Below, piece by piece: positions 1 to 10,960 of a DNA stretch of 64,000 nt; the first letter of the stretch is position 1; each line of letters opens with the position of its first letter. A model generated the notes under the pieces. That model did no database searches, had not been told where the DNA came from, and saw only the letters and a list, made by a program, of their open reading frames with translations. Made by a program: the position numbers and the translations under genes. The stretch comes from Pomphorhynchus laevis (Eukaryota; Acanthocephala; Palaeacanthocephala; Echinorhynchida; Pomphorhynchidae), in assembly GCA_012934845.2 (NCBI GenBank), contig WNNJ02003267.1, positions 1 through 64,000 of the forward strand. Reading direction: 5' to 3'.

Positions 1-107
1 TGTGGTGATTCTTAACTGTTTTCTATCGTTCTGACACATTTAATTATTTACTCGAATTGTTTGTAGATGTTCGAATAAACCTCTTTGGTATATCTCGATT
101 TACAACA
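1..107 (+). repeat. 5' LTR (107 bp)
   Basis: It is base-for-base identical to 3825-3931. It begins TGTGGTGATTC and ends TTTACAACA, giving the usual TG...CA ends. No clear primer-binding site complementary to a tRNA 3' end was recognised just after it. Confidence 0.95.
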
Positions 108-128
108 ATTATTCGAACATTGTATATC

Positions 129-3100
129 ATGGAGAAGTTCCTCAAACCCGAAAGTTTGTCTCTAGAACCGAACAGTAACAACGCGTCTTCTGTTTGGAAT
201 CACTGGGTAAGCCGCTTCAAAGTATTCTTGAACACAATCCCAGACATGAAAGAGGAACACAAGCTACCTATGCTTCACAATACCGTTTCCTGTGATCTAT
301 ATCGAACGATTGACGATTGTACAACCTTAGATGAAGCTCTGGGTCGACTGCAGACTATGTTCGTTAAGGAGCCCAACGTAATTTTCAATAGACACATACT
401 TTCCACATGTCAACAACAAGAACATCAGACGATTGACCAGTTCCATCTTCACCTATTGGAACTAGGAAAACGATGTGATTTCAAGGCAGTTTCGGCGATG
501 GAACACCACGATATGTATGTGCGAGATTCATTCATTCGCGGTATCCGATCGCAATCGAGCCGTCAACGATTACTAGAGTATACAACGTTATCTCTGGATG
601 AAGCATTCAAATTGGCTCGTTCACTTGAGCAAGCTGAGATACAAGCGAACACTTACACTACATCTACGTCTGAGCAGTTTATACAGATGGCGGCGCTGCC
701 CCAACCCGCAGAAACAAGTTCCATTCTATTTGACAACGATCATAACCAATTAACCGAAATACAACTATCAACAGTGAAGAAACGATGCTTCTTCTGTGGT
801 GGAATGGTACATCCTAGATTACGTTGTCCGGCCAAAGATGCCACTTGCAATAAATGCAGAAAAACGGGACATTTCGCACGTGTTTGTCGTTCTGGGCAGT
901 CACAACCAGTAAAATTTTCTGTGAATACTGCTGCATTGGCGAGCGTGTCATCACCTTTCTATCAAGAGTTAGCTCCGTCCACTATCAAAGTTACGATTAA
1001 CGAGCATTCCTTACAGGCCTTAATGGATACTGGTAGCAGCGGCAACTTCATCTCGTCCAATGCCGCACGACGCTGTGGACTGACGATTATTCGTTGCAAC
1101 GAAACGGTCAGTATGGCTACTACGAAATGCACGAAAAGACTGAACCGACAGGCATTTGTGACGATTAAGTGCAATGGGCAAGATTTCGTCGGTGTACGTT
1201 TGATCCTATTAGATGACTTGTATACAGACGTCATTCTGGGTATTCCGTTTTTGAAACGATTGTCCTCTTTCCGGCTTAACTTCGGCGGCAGCGGTAACGA
1301 GCTGATTTTACAGACGGTTGTGAATCTTATGAACATCGAACCGGCACGAGTGATAGGCGAACTAAGCGCAGACTGCATCCCGATTCAAACAAAAAGCAGA
1401 AGGAGAACGCCTGATCAATATCGATTCATTCAGCATGAGGTAGCGAGGCTATTTCAAGACGGTGTCATTGAAAAAAGTTCTTCTCCTTGGAGATCACAGG
1501 TGCTAATTGTTACTAACAAGAATGGAAAACGGCGTATGGTAGTCGATTATGCGGCTACGATCAACCGATTCTCACGCTCTGACGCTTATCCTTTACCGAG
1601 AATCGATGACTTTATAGATAAGATATCCAAGTGTACGTGGTTCAGTGTATTCGATCTTAAAAATGCATATAATCAAATTCCATTGGTAGAAAGCGATCGC
1701 AAATACACAGCTTTTGAGGCGGCTGGGGGCCTATACCAGTATCGGTGCATGCCTTTCGGTTTAAAGAACGGTGTTGCGGCTTTTCAACGTATTATGGATT
1801 CTATTATAAACGCAGAAAATCTTTTGGGTGTTTATGCGTATTTGGATGACGTGATCGTTACCGGTGTAGACAGGGTAGCACACGACACTAATTTAGCACG
1901 ATTTTTGAGGATCGCGAAAAAGTACAATCTGGATATTAACAAGGACAAATCTGTCGTCGCTAGTCCTGTTATCAGTATTTTGGGATATTCAATCACAGAG
2001 GGCTCAGTCAAGCCCGATCCAAGTAGATTGCAGCCACTACTTCGAATGGATGCTCCTCGTACACTGAAAGATAAACAACGTATTCTTGGTATGTTAACTT
2101 ATTATTCCGGATGGATTTCAAGATTCTCAGACAAAATTAGATCGTTTGCTTGCTGTGACACTTTCCCAATGGACGAGGATGCATTACGTTCTTTTAACAT
2201 CGTTCGACTCGAACTTAGTCAGGCGTGTAAGGCTGGTATTTGTGAGGATCTTCCTTTCATTCTGGAAACCGATGCCTCAGGAGTTGCTATTTCAGGGGTG
2301 CTGTCACAGGAGGAGCGACCTGTGGCATTTTTCTCAAGAGTTCTAACAAAGGCAGAGAAGTTGCAGCCGGCTGTTGAATTAGAGGCATTGGCCATCATCG
2401 AAGCAACTCGACATTGGCGACATTACTTAGTGGGAAGAAAATTGACGATTGTCTGCGATCAGAGGTCGCTATCATTCATGTTCAAGCCTTCCACGAAGAG
2501 CTCGATAAAAAACGATAAAATTGCCCGGTGGAGACTCGAGCTTTCCGAATTGGAGTATGAAATTCGTTATCGTCCCGGCAAGAATAATGTTCCGGCCGAC
2601 ACACTCTCTCGAGTTCAATGTACTGCTGTTTCGTTCACTGGACAAAATCTAAAGGAGTTACACAGACGACTTTGCCATCCGGGCATTACGAGACTCTGGG
2701 CTTATATCAGATCAAAAAATATACCTGCCAGCCTCGACGAAGTGAGGGACGTCGTGAAGAAGTGCGAAACTTGTGCTCGCGTCAAGCCGCGATATTTTAA
2801 AGGGACCCAAGGTGAAGTTGTGCGTGCTAGTCGACCGTTCGAACGTCTTGCTATTGATTTTAAAGGACCAATGTCGAATTCTACAGGAAACCGATATCTC
2901 TTGACTGTAGTTGACGAATTCTCTCGTTTCCCATGGGCTTTTCCGTGTTCGGATATGTCGTCAAAGACGGTAATATACTGCCTACGTCAACTTTTCTGTA
3001 TCTTTGGAACTCCGGTGGCTATACACTCCGACAGAGGCGCAGCATTTATCTCAACAGAGACACGAGAGTTTCTTCGTGATGCAGGTGTACATGTTACTCA

Positions 3101-3839
3101 TACTGCAACGTATAACCCGAGAGGAAACGGACAGTGTGAACGGATGAATGGCATCATATGGAAGGCTATTGAATTGGCTTTAGTCGATGAAGGTGAATTG
3201 AGCGACAAGTGGGAGCAGTATCTTTCAACGGCGTTGAACGCTATTCGCACACTTTTAAGTACAGCGACTGGCCAGTCTCCACACGAACGCTTATTTTCAT
3301 ACGGTCGAAATAGCTGTTACGGTAAATCCCTTCCCAGTTGGTTATGCGAGCCCGGTCCAATCTTGGTGCGTAACTTTCTACAGAAAAGCAAGTTCGATCC
3401 TAAAGTGTTGGAAGTCCAACTCGTCGAAGCAAATCGCCATTCCGCATTGATTAAATATCCAAATGGACGCACTACGATGGTCTCGCCTCGCGACCTCGCC
3501 CCGATATCACGACCAGCAACGTTTGATATCACGTTTCAGGCTAAGGACACCCAAAGTGAAGGTACCGAGGAAACACTTCCGGTAAATCACACACAACCAG
3601 GATTAATCGACGCCGATGATGTTCAGACTACTGGCAGTAGATCATTCACGGTTGACGATAGCATATCGTTTACGGTTCCTACCGATGACGTGGTGTCGAT
3701 AACGAACGAACATCCTCGTACAACAGAGGCACCAGATGTCGATACCCTTCGGTCAGATTCAGACAGACCTCGAAGAAAGTTAAGGAAACCGAAACGGTTC
3801 GACGATTTTATTAAGTGGGAGGATTGTGGTGATTCTTAA
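129..3839 (+). CDS. Gag-Pol polyprotein of the Ty3/gypsy element
   Basis: The protein is 1236 residues from the ATG at 129; the frame is also open upstream into the LTR, but this is the first good start. Domains in order are: Gag (about 1-215); two CCHC-type zinc knuckles (about 219-255); a retropepsin with DTGSS at about 300; reverse transcriptase (about 420-620) with FDLKNAYNQIP and YLDD near 570; RNase H (from about 705); an HHCC integrase zinc domain (from about 843); and an integrase core with Asp, Asp and Glu near 909, 966 and 1002. The stop codon lies inside the 3' LTR. Gag and Pol share one frame, so no frameshift is needed to make Pol. The products would form a virus-like particle, copy the RNA and integrate the DNA. 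Confidence 0.93.
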   Translation: MEKFLKPESLSLEPNSNNASSVWNHWVSRFKVFLNTIPDMKEEHKLPMLHNTVSCDLYRTIDDCTTLDEALGRLQTMFVKEPNVIFNRHILSTCQQQEHQTIDQFHLHLLELGKRCDFKAVSAMEHHDMYVRDSFIRGIRSQSSRQRLLEYTTLSLDEAFKLARSLEQAEIQANTYTTSTSEQFIQMAALPQPAETSSILFDNDHNQLTEIQLSTVKKRCFFCGGMVHPRLRCPAKDATCNKCRKTGHFARVCRSGQSQPVKFSVNTAALASVSSPFYQELAPSTIKVTINEHSLQALMDTGSSGNFISSNAARRCGLTIIRCNETVSMATTKCTKRLNRQAFVTIKCNGQDFVGVRLILLDDLYTDVILGIPFLKRLSSFRLNFGGSGNELILQTVVNLMNIEPARVIGELSADCIPIQTKSRRRTPDQYRFIQHEVARLFQDGVIEKSSSPWRSQVLIVTNKNGKRRMVVDYAATINRFSRSDAYPLPRIDDFIDKISKCTWFSVFDLKNAYNQIPLVESDRKYTAFEAAGGLYQYRCMPFGLKNGVAAFQRIMDSIINAENLLGVYAYLDDVIVTGVDRVAHDTNLARFLRIAKKYNLDINKDKSVVASPVISILGYSITEGSVKPDPSRLQPLLRMDAPRTLKDKQRILGMLTYYSGWISRFSDKIRSFACCDTFPMDEDALRSFNIVRLELSQACKAGICEDLPFILETDASGVAISGVLSQEERPVAFFSRVLTKAEKLQPAVELEALAIIEATRHWRHYLVGRKLTIVCDQRSLSFMFKPSTKSSIKNDKIARWRLELSELEYEIRYRPGKNNVPADTLSRVQCTAVSFTGQNLKELHRRLCHPGITRLWAYIRSKNIPASLDEVRDVVKKCETCARVKPRYFKGTQGEVVRASRPFERLAIDFKGPMSNSTGNRYLLTVVDEFSRFPWAFPCSDMSSKTVIYCLRQLFCIFGTPVAIHSDRGAAFISTETREFLRDAGVHVTHTATYNPRGNGQCERMNGIIWKAIELALVDEGELSDKWEQYLSTALNAIRTLLSTATGQSPHERLFSYGRNSCYGKSLPSWLCEPGPILVRNFLQKSKFDPKVLEVQLVEANRHSALIKYPNGRTTMVSPRDLAPISRPATFDITFQAKDTQSEGTEETLPVNHTQPGLIDADDVQTTGSRSFTVDDSISFTVPTDDVVSITNEHPRTTEAPDVDTLRSDSDRPRRKLRKPKRFDDFIKWEDCGDS

Positions 3840-3931
3840 CTGTTTTCTATCGTTCTGACACATTTAATTATTTACTCGAATTGTTTGTAGATGTTCGAAT
3901 AAACCTCTTTGGTATATCTCGATTTACAACA
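3825..3931 (+). repeat. 3' LTR (107 bp)
   Basis: Exact copy of 1-107. The end of the Gag-Pol frame overlaps its first 15 bases. Confidence 0.95.
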
Positions 3932-5576
3932 CTATCATCAGGTTTAAAAATAAATTTAATTTTATTATTTATTAATCCTGACAATGATAGTAGGAGCTAT
4001 CGAAATATTGTATTTTAAATAAAGGGAAATATTTTCTTCTTCGTTCCAGAAAAGCTATCTAATTGAAAATGAACGGTGATTATGTGTTTAATGTGCACTA
4101 TCAAATTTAAAAATATAAATTCCTTAATCTTAAGATTTTCTATAGTTCTGATTTTATAGCCTATAAGATTAGTCTATAATTTAAATTAATGATCTTATAA
4201 TGAATATAAATCATTATGTTTTCATATTTCAGTTTTATTAGCAATGTCTCGCGTTGTTAAATTCATATTTGTTGCGACGGAAAATACCTGTTTGTGTTCT
4301 GTGACAGTTAGACGACAATTTTTAAATTATTAAACATCACCTTCAGAACTTGGAAAATTGAGGCTAATATGCTTCGATATATAAGATGGCGTAACATAAC
4401 CATTTTCTTTCTCTTATTATTCATGATCCTGGTGCTATTAATTCTCGTATTTATCAATTCTTCTAATATTTCAATAACAACCGTATCGTTCGGCTTTAGA
4501 CCCATGCTTCACTGTTATCTAATAAGGAATGTTAACACTTAAGGTTTGTTTCTAAGCCTTAATATTAGTACAATTTGCAATAATAATATCGTACTTATGT
4601 AAATCTCAAAAGATAACATCTGTACAGCTTAGTTTTGAAAGTAATTTAGCCTTGATATTAGACATGTAAAATACAGTTAAAGAAGGATTTCATACATCAG
4701 AAATAGGAAAGCCATTTACTGAATATCGTATACATATAAATAGATAATACTTAACATCATCAAAGTAATCTTTAAATTGAAAGGTTTGAGTTTGGATTAC
4801 GCGATAAGGACTCTGTATGTCATTCATGCGGTGCCAACATTTGAGTTTGAATGCCCAATAAATCAGATCAAATAACTGAGTCTACGTATTTTATACGATA
4901 TATAAATAAAAATAATTATAAATAATAAATGAGTTTTTGTTAAATTTTATACAATTTATATTTATATCAAATAAAAATTAAGTTTATAATTTTATATAAA
5001 ATTTCATATAACTTATATCAAATCTATATAATATATAGATTTGATATAAATTATAATATAATATATAATATATATAATATATATAACGTTATTATATATA
5101 ATATATATAATATATATTTCTTATATAACTTATCTATAAATTATAACAAATCAAATCAGATAACTGGGTCTACGTATTTTGTACGATATATAAATCAAAA
5201 ATAAAGATAAATAATAAATAATTATATATGATTTTATACAATTTATATTTATATCAAGTTAAAATTTAAAATTGAAATTTAAAATAAAAGTCAATTTTTA
5301 TGAATTGACTAAAAAATAATAGACGATCTTGCGATAATTATAATAATCGCAATATAATAATTATATAAATTATATAATTATAAAATTATATAATTTTGCG
5401 ATAAGGACTCCATATGTCGTTCATGCGTTGCCTACATTTGAGTTTGAATGCTCAATAAATCAGATCAGATAACTGAGTCTAAGTATTTTATACGATATAA
5501 TAATGTTATACAATTTATATTTATATCAATTTAAAATTTATAATTGAAATTTTTTAAATAAATAATTATATTTACT
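3932..5576. other. AT-rich spacer with short repeat tails
   Basis: No confident gene. At 3953-3998 a stretch (CTGACAATGATAG...CTATCGAAAT) resembles the 3' signature of PLE copies elsewhere in the window. Short RTE/PLE tail motifs (antisense, containing ACTGAGTCTACGTATT or close variants) lie at 4861-4910, 5151-5195 and 5458-5500. The rest is mostly A/T with runs of TATA repeats at about 5020-5130. Confidence 0.6.
4369..4542 (+). CDS. Small ORF with a signal-anchor-like helix (doubtful)
   Basis: A 57-codon frame from ATG 4369. After a short basic start (MLRYIRWRN) comes about 21 hydrophobic residues, then Asn-Ser-Ser and Asn-Ile-Ser sequons. That is the layout of a type II membrane protein's N-terminus. 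The opposite strand is also open here, no homologue is recognised, and a GT donor lies just past the stop. It could be a first exon or chance in AT-rich DNA. Confidence 0.2.
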   Translation: MLRYIRWRNITIFFLLLFMILVLLILVFINSSNISITTVSFGFRPMLHCYLIRNVNT

Positions 5577-5725
5577 TTATTTATTAGTGGAGAGAGTGAA
5601 GTAAAATATTTATTTAATCGAATTTTCAATAGCCTACTGCTATTATCTTCAGGAGATGATATCAGTAGGCTATTGGAAATTTGATTAAACAAATATTTTA
5701 CTTCACTCTCTCCACTAATAAATAA
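5577..5725. repeat. Foldback element: 63-bp inverted repeat with 23-bp loop
   Basis: The arms 5577-5639 and 5663-5725 are near-perfect reverse complements around a loop containing CTTCAGGAGATGAT. The arm-loop junction carries CTGAAGATAATAG...CTATTGAAAAT on the minus strand, like the degenerate hammerhead-type ends of PLEs at 35.5 and 37.2 kb. It is probably a snap-back copy of a PLE end rather than a DNA transposon. Confidence 0.7.
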
Positions 5726-5984
5726 TCTAATATGAGTGAACAATCAATTTATAATAAATTATATTTACACAAACAAATTATTAAAAATAATGCTTAATAT
5801 AATTCAGATATTTTTATAATAATTTAATTTATTATTTAATGTAACACAAACTATTTTCTTCATCAAATATCTGATTAATCCTACGGATTATCTGTGCACA
5901 TGTTATACTACTGCATCGGTGTGAAAACTCTCTGCTCCACACGAAATAAAATTCTAAGTTGTGTATGTCAACGTTGTATTAGTC

Positions 5985-6430
5985 GTTGGCTTACCAAGCA
6001 ACGACCGAAAACCGCCAAGGCATAGGGATGTCGCACGGCAAAGGGCAAAACTGATCTTCCGTTTCAACTGGACTTGGAAGTGAAAGATTCGAGCGGACAT
6101 TTTTCGATGTCACAATATTTTCAATATTTACCGAATCTTACAATACGATAGTGCCACAGAAAGCTTTCGAGTATAATGAAAAACGAAAAAAAAACAAAAA
6201 GTACTTGGAAAGAATACGATTAGTGGAAAACGGTTCTCCCGATTGGTATTTTCTACTTATGGCGGAATAGGTGAAAGCGCTGGAGTATTCTTAAAAGAAT
6301 TTCAACAAAGATAGCCATACTCAAACATTCCGACTACAACCTAGAACTGTCGAAACTTAAAACAAAATTAGTATTAGCCATTGTCAAAGCGGCATCAAAT
6401 TGTCTACGAGCCCCTCGTTCCTCACGAGCG
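5985..6430 (+). pseudogene. LINE C-terminal nuclease-like domain fragment
   Basis: Broken reading frames encode pieces closely matching the C-terminal domain of the LINE at 24.3-25.5 kb: ERTFFDVTIF, AFEYNEKRKK, KKYLERIRLVE and LKTKLVLAIVKAASNCLR, in the same order. Several frameshifts separate them, so this is an old dead fragment. The Asp in FDVTIF is the likely acidic nuclease residue by comparison with the longer copy. Confidence 0.65.
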
Positions 6431-6610
6431 TTTCACATACAATCTGGGAGAAGTGAAGCCGGCTAAGGATTTTATGGGCTATAACAAAGATCGAAACTAT
6501 ATATGCATATATATCATTGAAGGGTGGATAATAAAGAATATTCTTTGTATTAGAATATAATGCTAGGTAATCAAATTTAATCAGAAGAAATACGCCATTA
6601 TACCGGTGCA

Positions 6611-6845
6611 TTAAGTTTGGATCGCGGTGCTAGGAAACATTGTGATATCGACCGACCTGGCTAGAGCAATTCCAATTTTCGTGCGGAGCCACGTTATTAC
6701 ATTGGAAAATTCAGACCTATGTTTCTCGCTGATCTTTGTCGCTAACACACGTAGAGTTGCGTTTGCTGCTCTTCCTGCACCATCCGTCGACGCAAATACT
6801 AGCGGGTAGCAGGAGCCGTGGTCGACTTCTCGTATCCTTTCTTCG
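6611..6845 (-). pseudogene. LINE C-terminal domain fragment, second lineage
   Basis: On the minus strand one frame reads REVDHGSCYPLVFASTDG, then ATLRVLATKISEKH and ITWLRTKIGIALARS. This layout (Glu-x-His-Gly-Ser, aromatic-Pro-Leu-Val-Phe, Gly-rich turn, then an RTKI-type helix) is that of the domain at 24.3-25.5 kb. It is diverged enough to be a different LINE lineage and lies head-to-head with the 5985-6430 fragment. Confidence 0.55.
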
Positions 6846-6959
6846 TACTTGCTTCGCTTTCGTTGCTCATGATATTCGAAGCACGCAACGGATATTATTT
6901 TTATTTATTTCTATTTATTTATCAGAAATTCTCTAGATTCTAGTTCTTGCGAATTTCTT

Positions 6960-7205
6960 ATTTCCTCACTTCTTTTCCATAGTATTCATTACTGTCTTAA
7001 CCTTCTCGTCTTCTCTTCACTCATTTAATTATTACATTTTGATTTAATTATTTAGAATTATTAAAAAAAATATTTAAAATAGTAAGAATCATGCATGAAC
7101 GGTCATCAAGTGTTATATTTTGTTTTTGCAACACAACATGTTCATCACTCTTACATGTATTTTCTTGATATTTTAAGAAAACCTTTATTTATTTTCCTGT
7201 GTTCA
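6960..7205. other. Unannotated AT-rich spacer
   Basis: No supported gene. A weak minus-strand stretch near 7090-7130 (TLDDRSC) could be a decayed continuation of the PCNA locus, but the similarity is too slight to annotate. Confidence 0.4.
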
Positions 7206-7260
7206 TTTATCATGCTTATCTTTAAAAACAATATATACGCTTTCGGCTGACGATGCGAAC
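7206..7260 (-). pseudogene. Possible second PCNA exon, decayed
   Basis: After a CACAG acceptor the minus strand encodes FASSAESVYIVFKDKHDK and then a stop. Its spacing of Ala, acidic residue, hydroxyl residue, aliphatic run, Val-Phe and acidic residue parallels PCNA residues about 77-95 (ADTLALVFE in animals). It lies 0.25 kb downstream of the PCNA first exon in the same orientation, with a repeat tail between. The link to PCNA is inference. Confidence 0.35.
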
Positions 7261-7329
7261 CTGTGCCACATTCAATTAATTGAGTCAATCATTGAAATGT
7301 ATACATATCAAGAAGATCAAGATTATTTA

Positions 7330-7500
7330 ATTATTTCTATTTATTTTTTTATTTTATATTAAATACGTAGACTCAGTTAGCTGATTTGATTCTGTTATAA
7401 TATATTCAATTTTTTATATATTCTATTTTTTATATATTCAATTTTTTATATTCTATAGAATATAGAATATATTTAATAGAATAGAATATGTATTCAATTA
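7330..7500 (+). repeat. PLE/RTE 3' tail plus A/T simple repeat, inserted in PCNA
   Basis: It contains AAATACGTAGACTCAGTTAG, the terminal motif of the Naiad-type tail, followed by repeats built on ATTCAATTTTTTATAT. Its right edge meets the PCNA exon exactly where PCNA similarity stops (7507), so the insertion probably cut the exon. Confidence 0.6.
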
Positions 7501-7620
<120 letters not shown>

Positions 7621-7969
7621 TTATCTATATAATATATACGTTTTCTTGCTCGAGATTGGGCCTAATAGCTGTGGGGAAATGTAAATGATTGAAACAGAGC
7701 AATCAAATGTCGTAATTTTTCTAATCCCATCTAACGTATATATTCACAGATACAAAAAGACCATCATAAAATTCATTTTCAAATTCGTTTTCGTTTCAAA
7801 TTATGTTTTGCATAATACCCCTTGCAATATCTTGCATATTATAATATATTCTATTCTAATATAGATTCTATTTGTTGTATTAAAAATAAATATAAATAAT
7901 TATATTTAAATTAAATAATTTTTTAAAGAAAGAAATTTATTTCAGGTTGTAAAAGTGTTCTAGAGTTCT

Positions 7970-8776
7970 TCCTCGTCGGTCGTAGGCGCATACGATAATT
8001 ACGGCATTTCTGCCTCCAACTGTCTTTCTTCTATCTACAAACGTCTCTTCAATCTCAATCTCGTTCTAAACCCCGACAAGTCCAAAATAATGTGGATCCT
8101 CCCCCGTAAACCAAACATATCTCCTCCCACTGTATATTTTGCCTTATCGATTATCCCCATAGTCCACAATCTCACTTTCTTAGGCTTCCATTTCGATGAT
8201 CACCTTTCCCTTAAACCCTTCGTCCGTGACAAGGTCCGCTCATCTAACTTAATTATCCGTGACATCCGCCGTATCCGCCCCCTTATCGACTTCCGTTCTT
8301 GTATGTCTCTTCTTTCATCGCTTCTTTTCCCTAAAATCGATTACCGCCTTAGCCTTTTCGCCAATTCTCCAAAATCCATCATCCTACCCCTACAACGAAT
8401 AATCAACACCGCCGTTCGAGTGCTCTTTCGTCTCCGTCGCTTCGACCACACATCCACATATTTTGCTCAACTCTCCTGGCTCATTATTCACATCCGCATC
8501 AAACTCCGCCTTCTCGTTACTTTTCGTCTCATCGCTGTCGGCTCCCCATCGTTCATCAACCTTCCTTTCTTAGACGACACTCGCCCCACCTCGCTATCGC
8601 TGCATTCCCGTCATACCCTCTTACTCCACGTTCCTAATTACTCCAACAACTACGGTCTCCGATCCTTCCTCGTCGCCGCCTCACTCGCATGGAATCAACT
8701 CCCTCTCGACGTCCGCCGCGCCCCCTCCTTTACCACATTCAATGATATAGGCAATGATATGCTGATCATCGCCTAG
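7970..8776 (+). pseudogene. CR1/L2-like LINE, RT thumb and C-terminus (5' truncated)
   Basis: An open frame from 8090 (228 codons; similarity begins about 7970) reads as the C-terminal part of a CR1/L2-type reverse transcriptase: LGFHFD after the active site, a leucine-rich stretch, ALQR-like helix, FRLRRFDH, HSRHTLLLHVP, SFLVAASLAWNQLP and LDVRRAPSFTTF. The palm and endonuclease are missing, as in a typical 5'-truncated insertion. It is much more GC-rich than its flanks. A relative lies at 33690-34370. Confidence 0.8.
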
Positions 8777-9227
8777 ATGATCTTTGGTATTATTAATAAT
8801 TATTAATATTAATAATAATATTATTAGTGCAGTTTGCAATATTATGAATGGTACTAAAGGATAATACCAAAAGATGGCATTAATGTCGATTGCCACAATC
8901 AAGGCCCGGCTCACGAAAGCTGACTTCACTTGTACAAGAAACGAATGAGAAAAGTTGAATTTTACAAAAGCATCGATTAATATTAAGTCGTTCAAATCAT
9001 TTAATGTCCATCATTTTAATTCGACCGTTGCCCTCGGTTCAATATTTTAACTCTGTTTGTTCTTTATGAAATTATCCATTTAAATAAATGGCAGTATTTA
9101 ACAGTTACAATGAGTTTACGATGGCTGAACAGATGATTCTTTTAATTTTCATTGTTTATATTTAAAAGATTGAAGGGCATTGTTCCTTTTCAAATAAGAC
9201 ACAACTTTAATCTTTATATTTTTAAAA
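8777..9227. other. Spacer, nothing firm
   Basis: AT-rich. A short frame at about 8873-8947 (MALMSIATIKARLTK) is open on the plus strand, but its origin is unclear. No RNA gene or repeat end recognised. Confidence 0.4.
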
Positions 9228-9787
9228 CAGTTTAGATGTCATTCAATGTTATTCAATGTAGTGAAGTAATAGAACATTTTACTGATTTTAAAAATGAACG
9301 AATGTTATTGAACATTCGTTCATTGTTAAATGAACGAACACATTGTATTGTGTGTTTCTTAATTTGCTTTGTTGATTCTGATCCAAAATTCCAAAATTTA
9401 CGAATGAATCATAGGCAGTTAACTTAATCAGTTAACAATCAGTTAATAATAATCAGTTAATAAGGACATAATCAGTTAATAAATGGATAATAATCAGCAA
9501 AGTAGACAGTCCGCACGACGTCTTATGAAGGAAAACGTCCATAACCCGTTCACAACGGATATAAATGATGATATTTGGAAATTGGTCAAACCGAGCCACA
9601 AGACCGTTAGTGATGTGAAACAGAATCTGTGTTGGCTTCTTTCGAGTTCATACGGAATTTATATTTTTTTAAATTTAATATAACATTTAATATGACATTT
9701 TTAAACAGTTTAGATGTCATTAAATGTTATTCAATGTAGTTAAGTAATAGAACTTTTTATCAATTTTAAAAATGAACGAATGTTATT
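9228..9787 (+). repeat. Direct duplication of about 80 bp flanking a small ORF
   Basis: About 9228-9310 and 9705-9787 share CAGTTTAGATGTCATT, ATGTTATTCAATGTAGT and AATGAACGAATGTTATT with some drift. They flank 400 bp that includes the ORF at 9483. They may be ends of an unrecognised element or a local duplication. Confidence 0.5.
9483..9683 (+). CDS. Hypothetical 66-residue ORF
   Basis: Starts MDNNQQSRQSARRLMKEN and continues through INDDIWKLVKPSHKTVSDVK. Codon use is less A/T-extreme than the flanks and the first 58 residues look protein-like; the end becomes poly-T-derived. A faint resemblance to ubiquitin-like N-terminal folds (W..LV...KTVSD) is not enough to name it. It could be a first exon. 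Confidence 0.3.
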   Translation: MDNNQQSRQSARRLMKENVHNPFTTDINDDIWKLVKPSHKTVSDVKQNLCWLLSSSYGIYIFLNLI

Positions 9788-10960
9788 TGGAAAATAACAA
9801 TGATTGCGGTTAGTTCGTGTATTTCAACTGACAGTATATTTTCAACATTTAAATAGTTGATTCATTTAAAGACATTAGTTTAACTCGCTAAATTAATTTA
9901 CAGCTTACATTACAAAGTAACCTGCAAATAATTTATTAATAAAACTGAATTATTAAAATATTAAACCCTAATTATCGATGGCAAATTTACAGAAAAATAG
10001 TTTAATCTCTATATTGCTTCTCCCATATTTGTGTTGAATGTAATATAAATATATATGTAATTTACATATATGTTATTATATTATTAAAATAATATAATAA
10101 TTAATTTTAGTTTATAATAAAAAATTAATTTATAATTTTTTTACTTTATAATAATAACTAATTTTAGTAACCTAAAATGAATGTGTCAACAATATACAGA
10201 ATGTAAATTACTGACTGATTTAATATAATCGGGAACATCATAAAGTTATTCTTTCAACTAAAGATTATTCTTTTAATTTTCTTTATTTAAATCATGGTAG
10301 CTATATATACACGTATGATTTCAACATTCGCATTTTAATGGCAAGTTTAGTGAGGATATTTGTTATAACGAAAGAATAACTCAACATAAAAAGTAGAGTT
10401 CATTAATTACTACGAGATAAAGGAAACAATTATATTCATTTCAATATCTTAAAATTAATTTGGTTTTTAGTGATCAATATATTCAAACATAAATTGATGA
10501 TCTTGAAAGTTCGTCATTTTGCTATATCATTATATTTTAGCTAATACTTGGAGACTAATGACTTTTTAATAAATTAATTTCAGTGATATTTCGTACATCG
10601 ATGCATCATCAAGCATGCAAGACCTGCTACTTTTCTAAAGCAATTAAGCATAATAGAATACGTATTTATTAAAGCTCACGATATATATTTTAGCCGAAAA
10701 ATAAAATAAATGACTTTAATAATTAAAAAATAAAATAAATTGTAAGTTAGATATATTCATGAGTCATGGATCATAATGTATATGTGAAATTTATTAATCA
10801 ATGTATTTTATGTAAAATTGATACAATTAGTACATCGCTACAATGTCAGATGAAAAAATCAAGAAAAGTTCGATTATTAAATATATTTTACATTTCGCAA
10901 CAGTAAAGAATTAACATCATTATATAGATTGCATCCGAAAATAATTTGAAAATAATCTGC
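9788..10960. other. AT-rich spacer, no feature recognised
   Basis: Both strands are dense with stops. There is no LINE, PLE or tail motif and no convincing splice-consistent exon. Confidence 0.6.

Larger units (their letters stand above)
1..3931 (+). mobile_element. Ty3/gypsy-type LTR retrotransposon, looks whole
   Basis: Two identical 107-bp direct repeats, beginning TG and ending CA, bound a single long Gag-Pol frame. A purine-rich stretch at about 3812-3823 lies directly before the 3' repeat and is a likely polypurine tract. The order protease, RT, RNase H, integrase is that of Ty3/gypsy elements. The very short LTRs and the single fused frame resemble compact Mag- or CsRn1-like lineages, but that placement is inference. 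I see no breaks. Identical LTRs imply a very recent insertion. The window starts on the first LTR base, so a target-site duplication cannot be checked. Confidence 0.93.

Noticed and set aside
962-1378. 138-codon minus-strand frame inside Gag-Pol
   Set aside because: Antisense shadow of the protease region; no independent start context or homology.
5020-5130. Palindromic TATATAATATAT runs as a possible replication or attachment site
   Set aside because: Low-complexity A/T repeat of a type found throughout the window; no specific signal.
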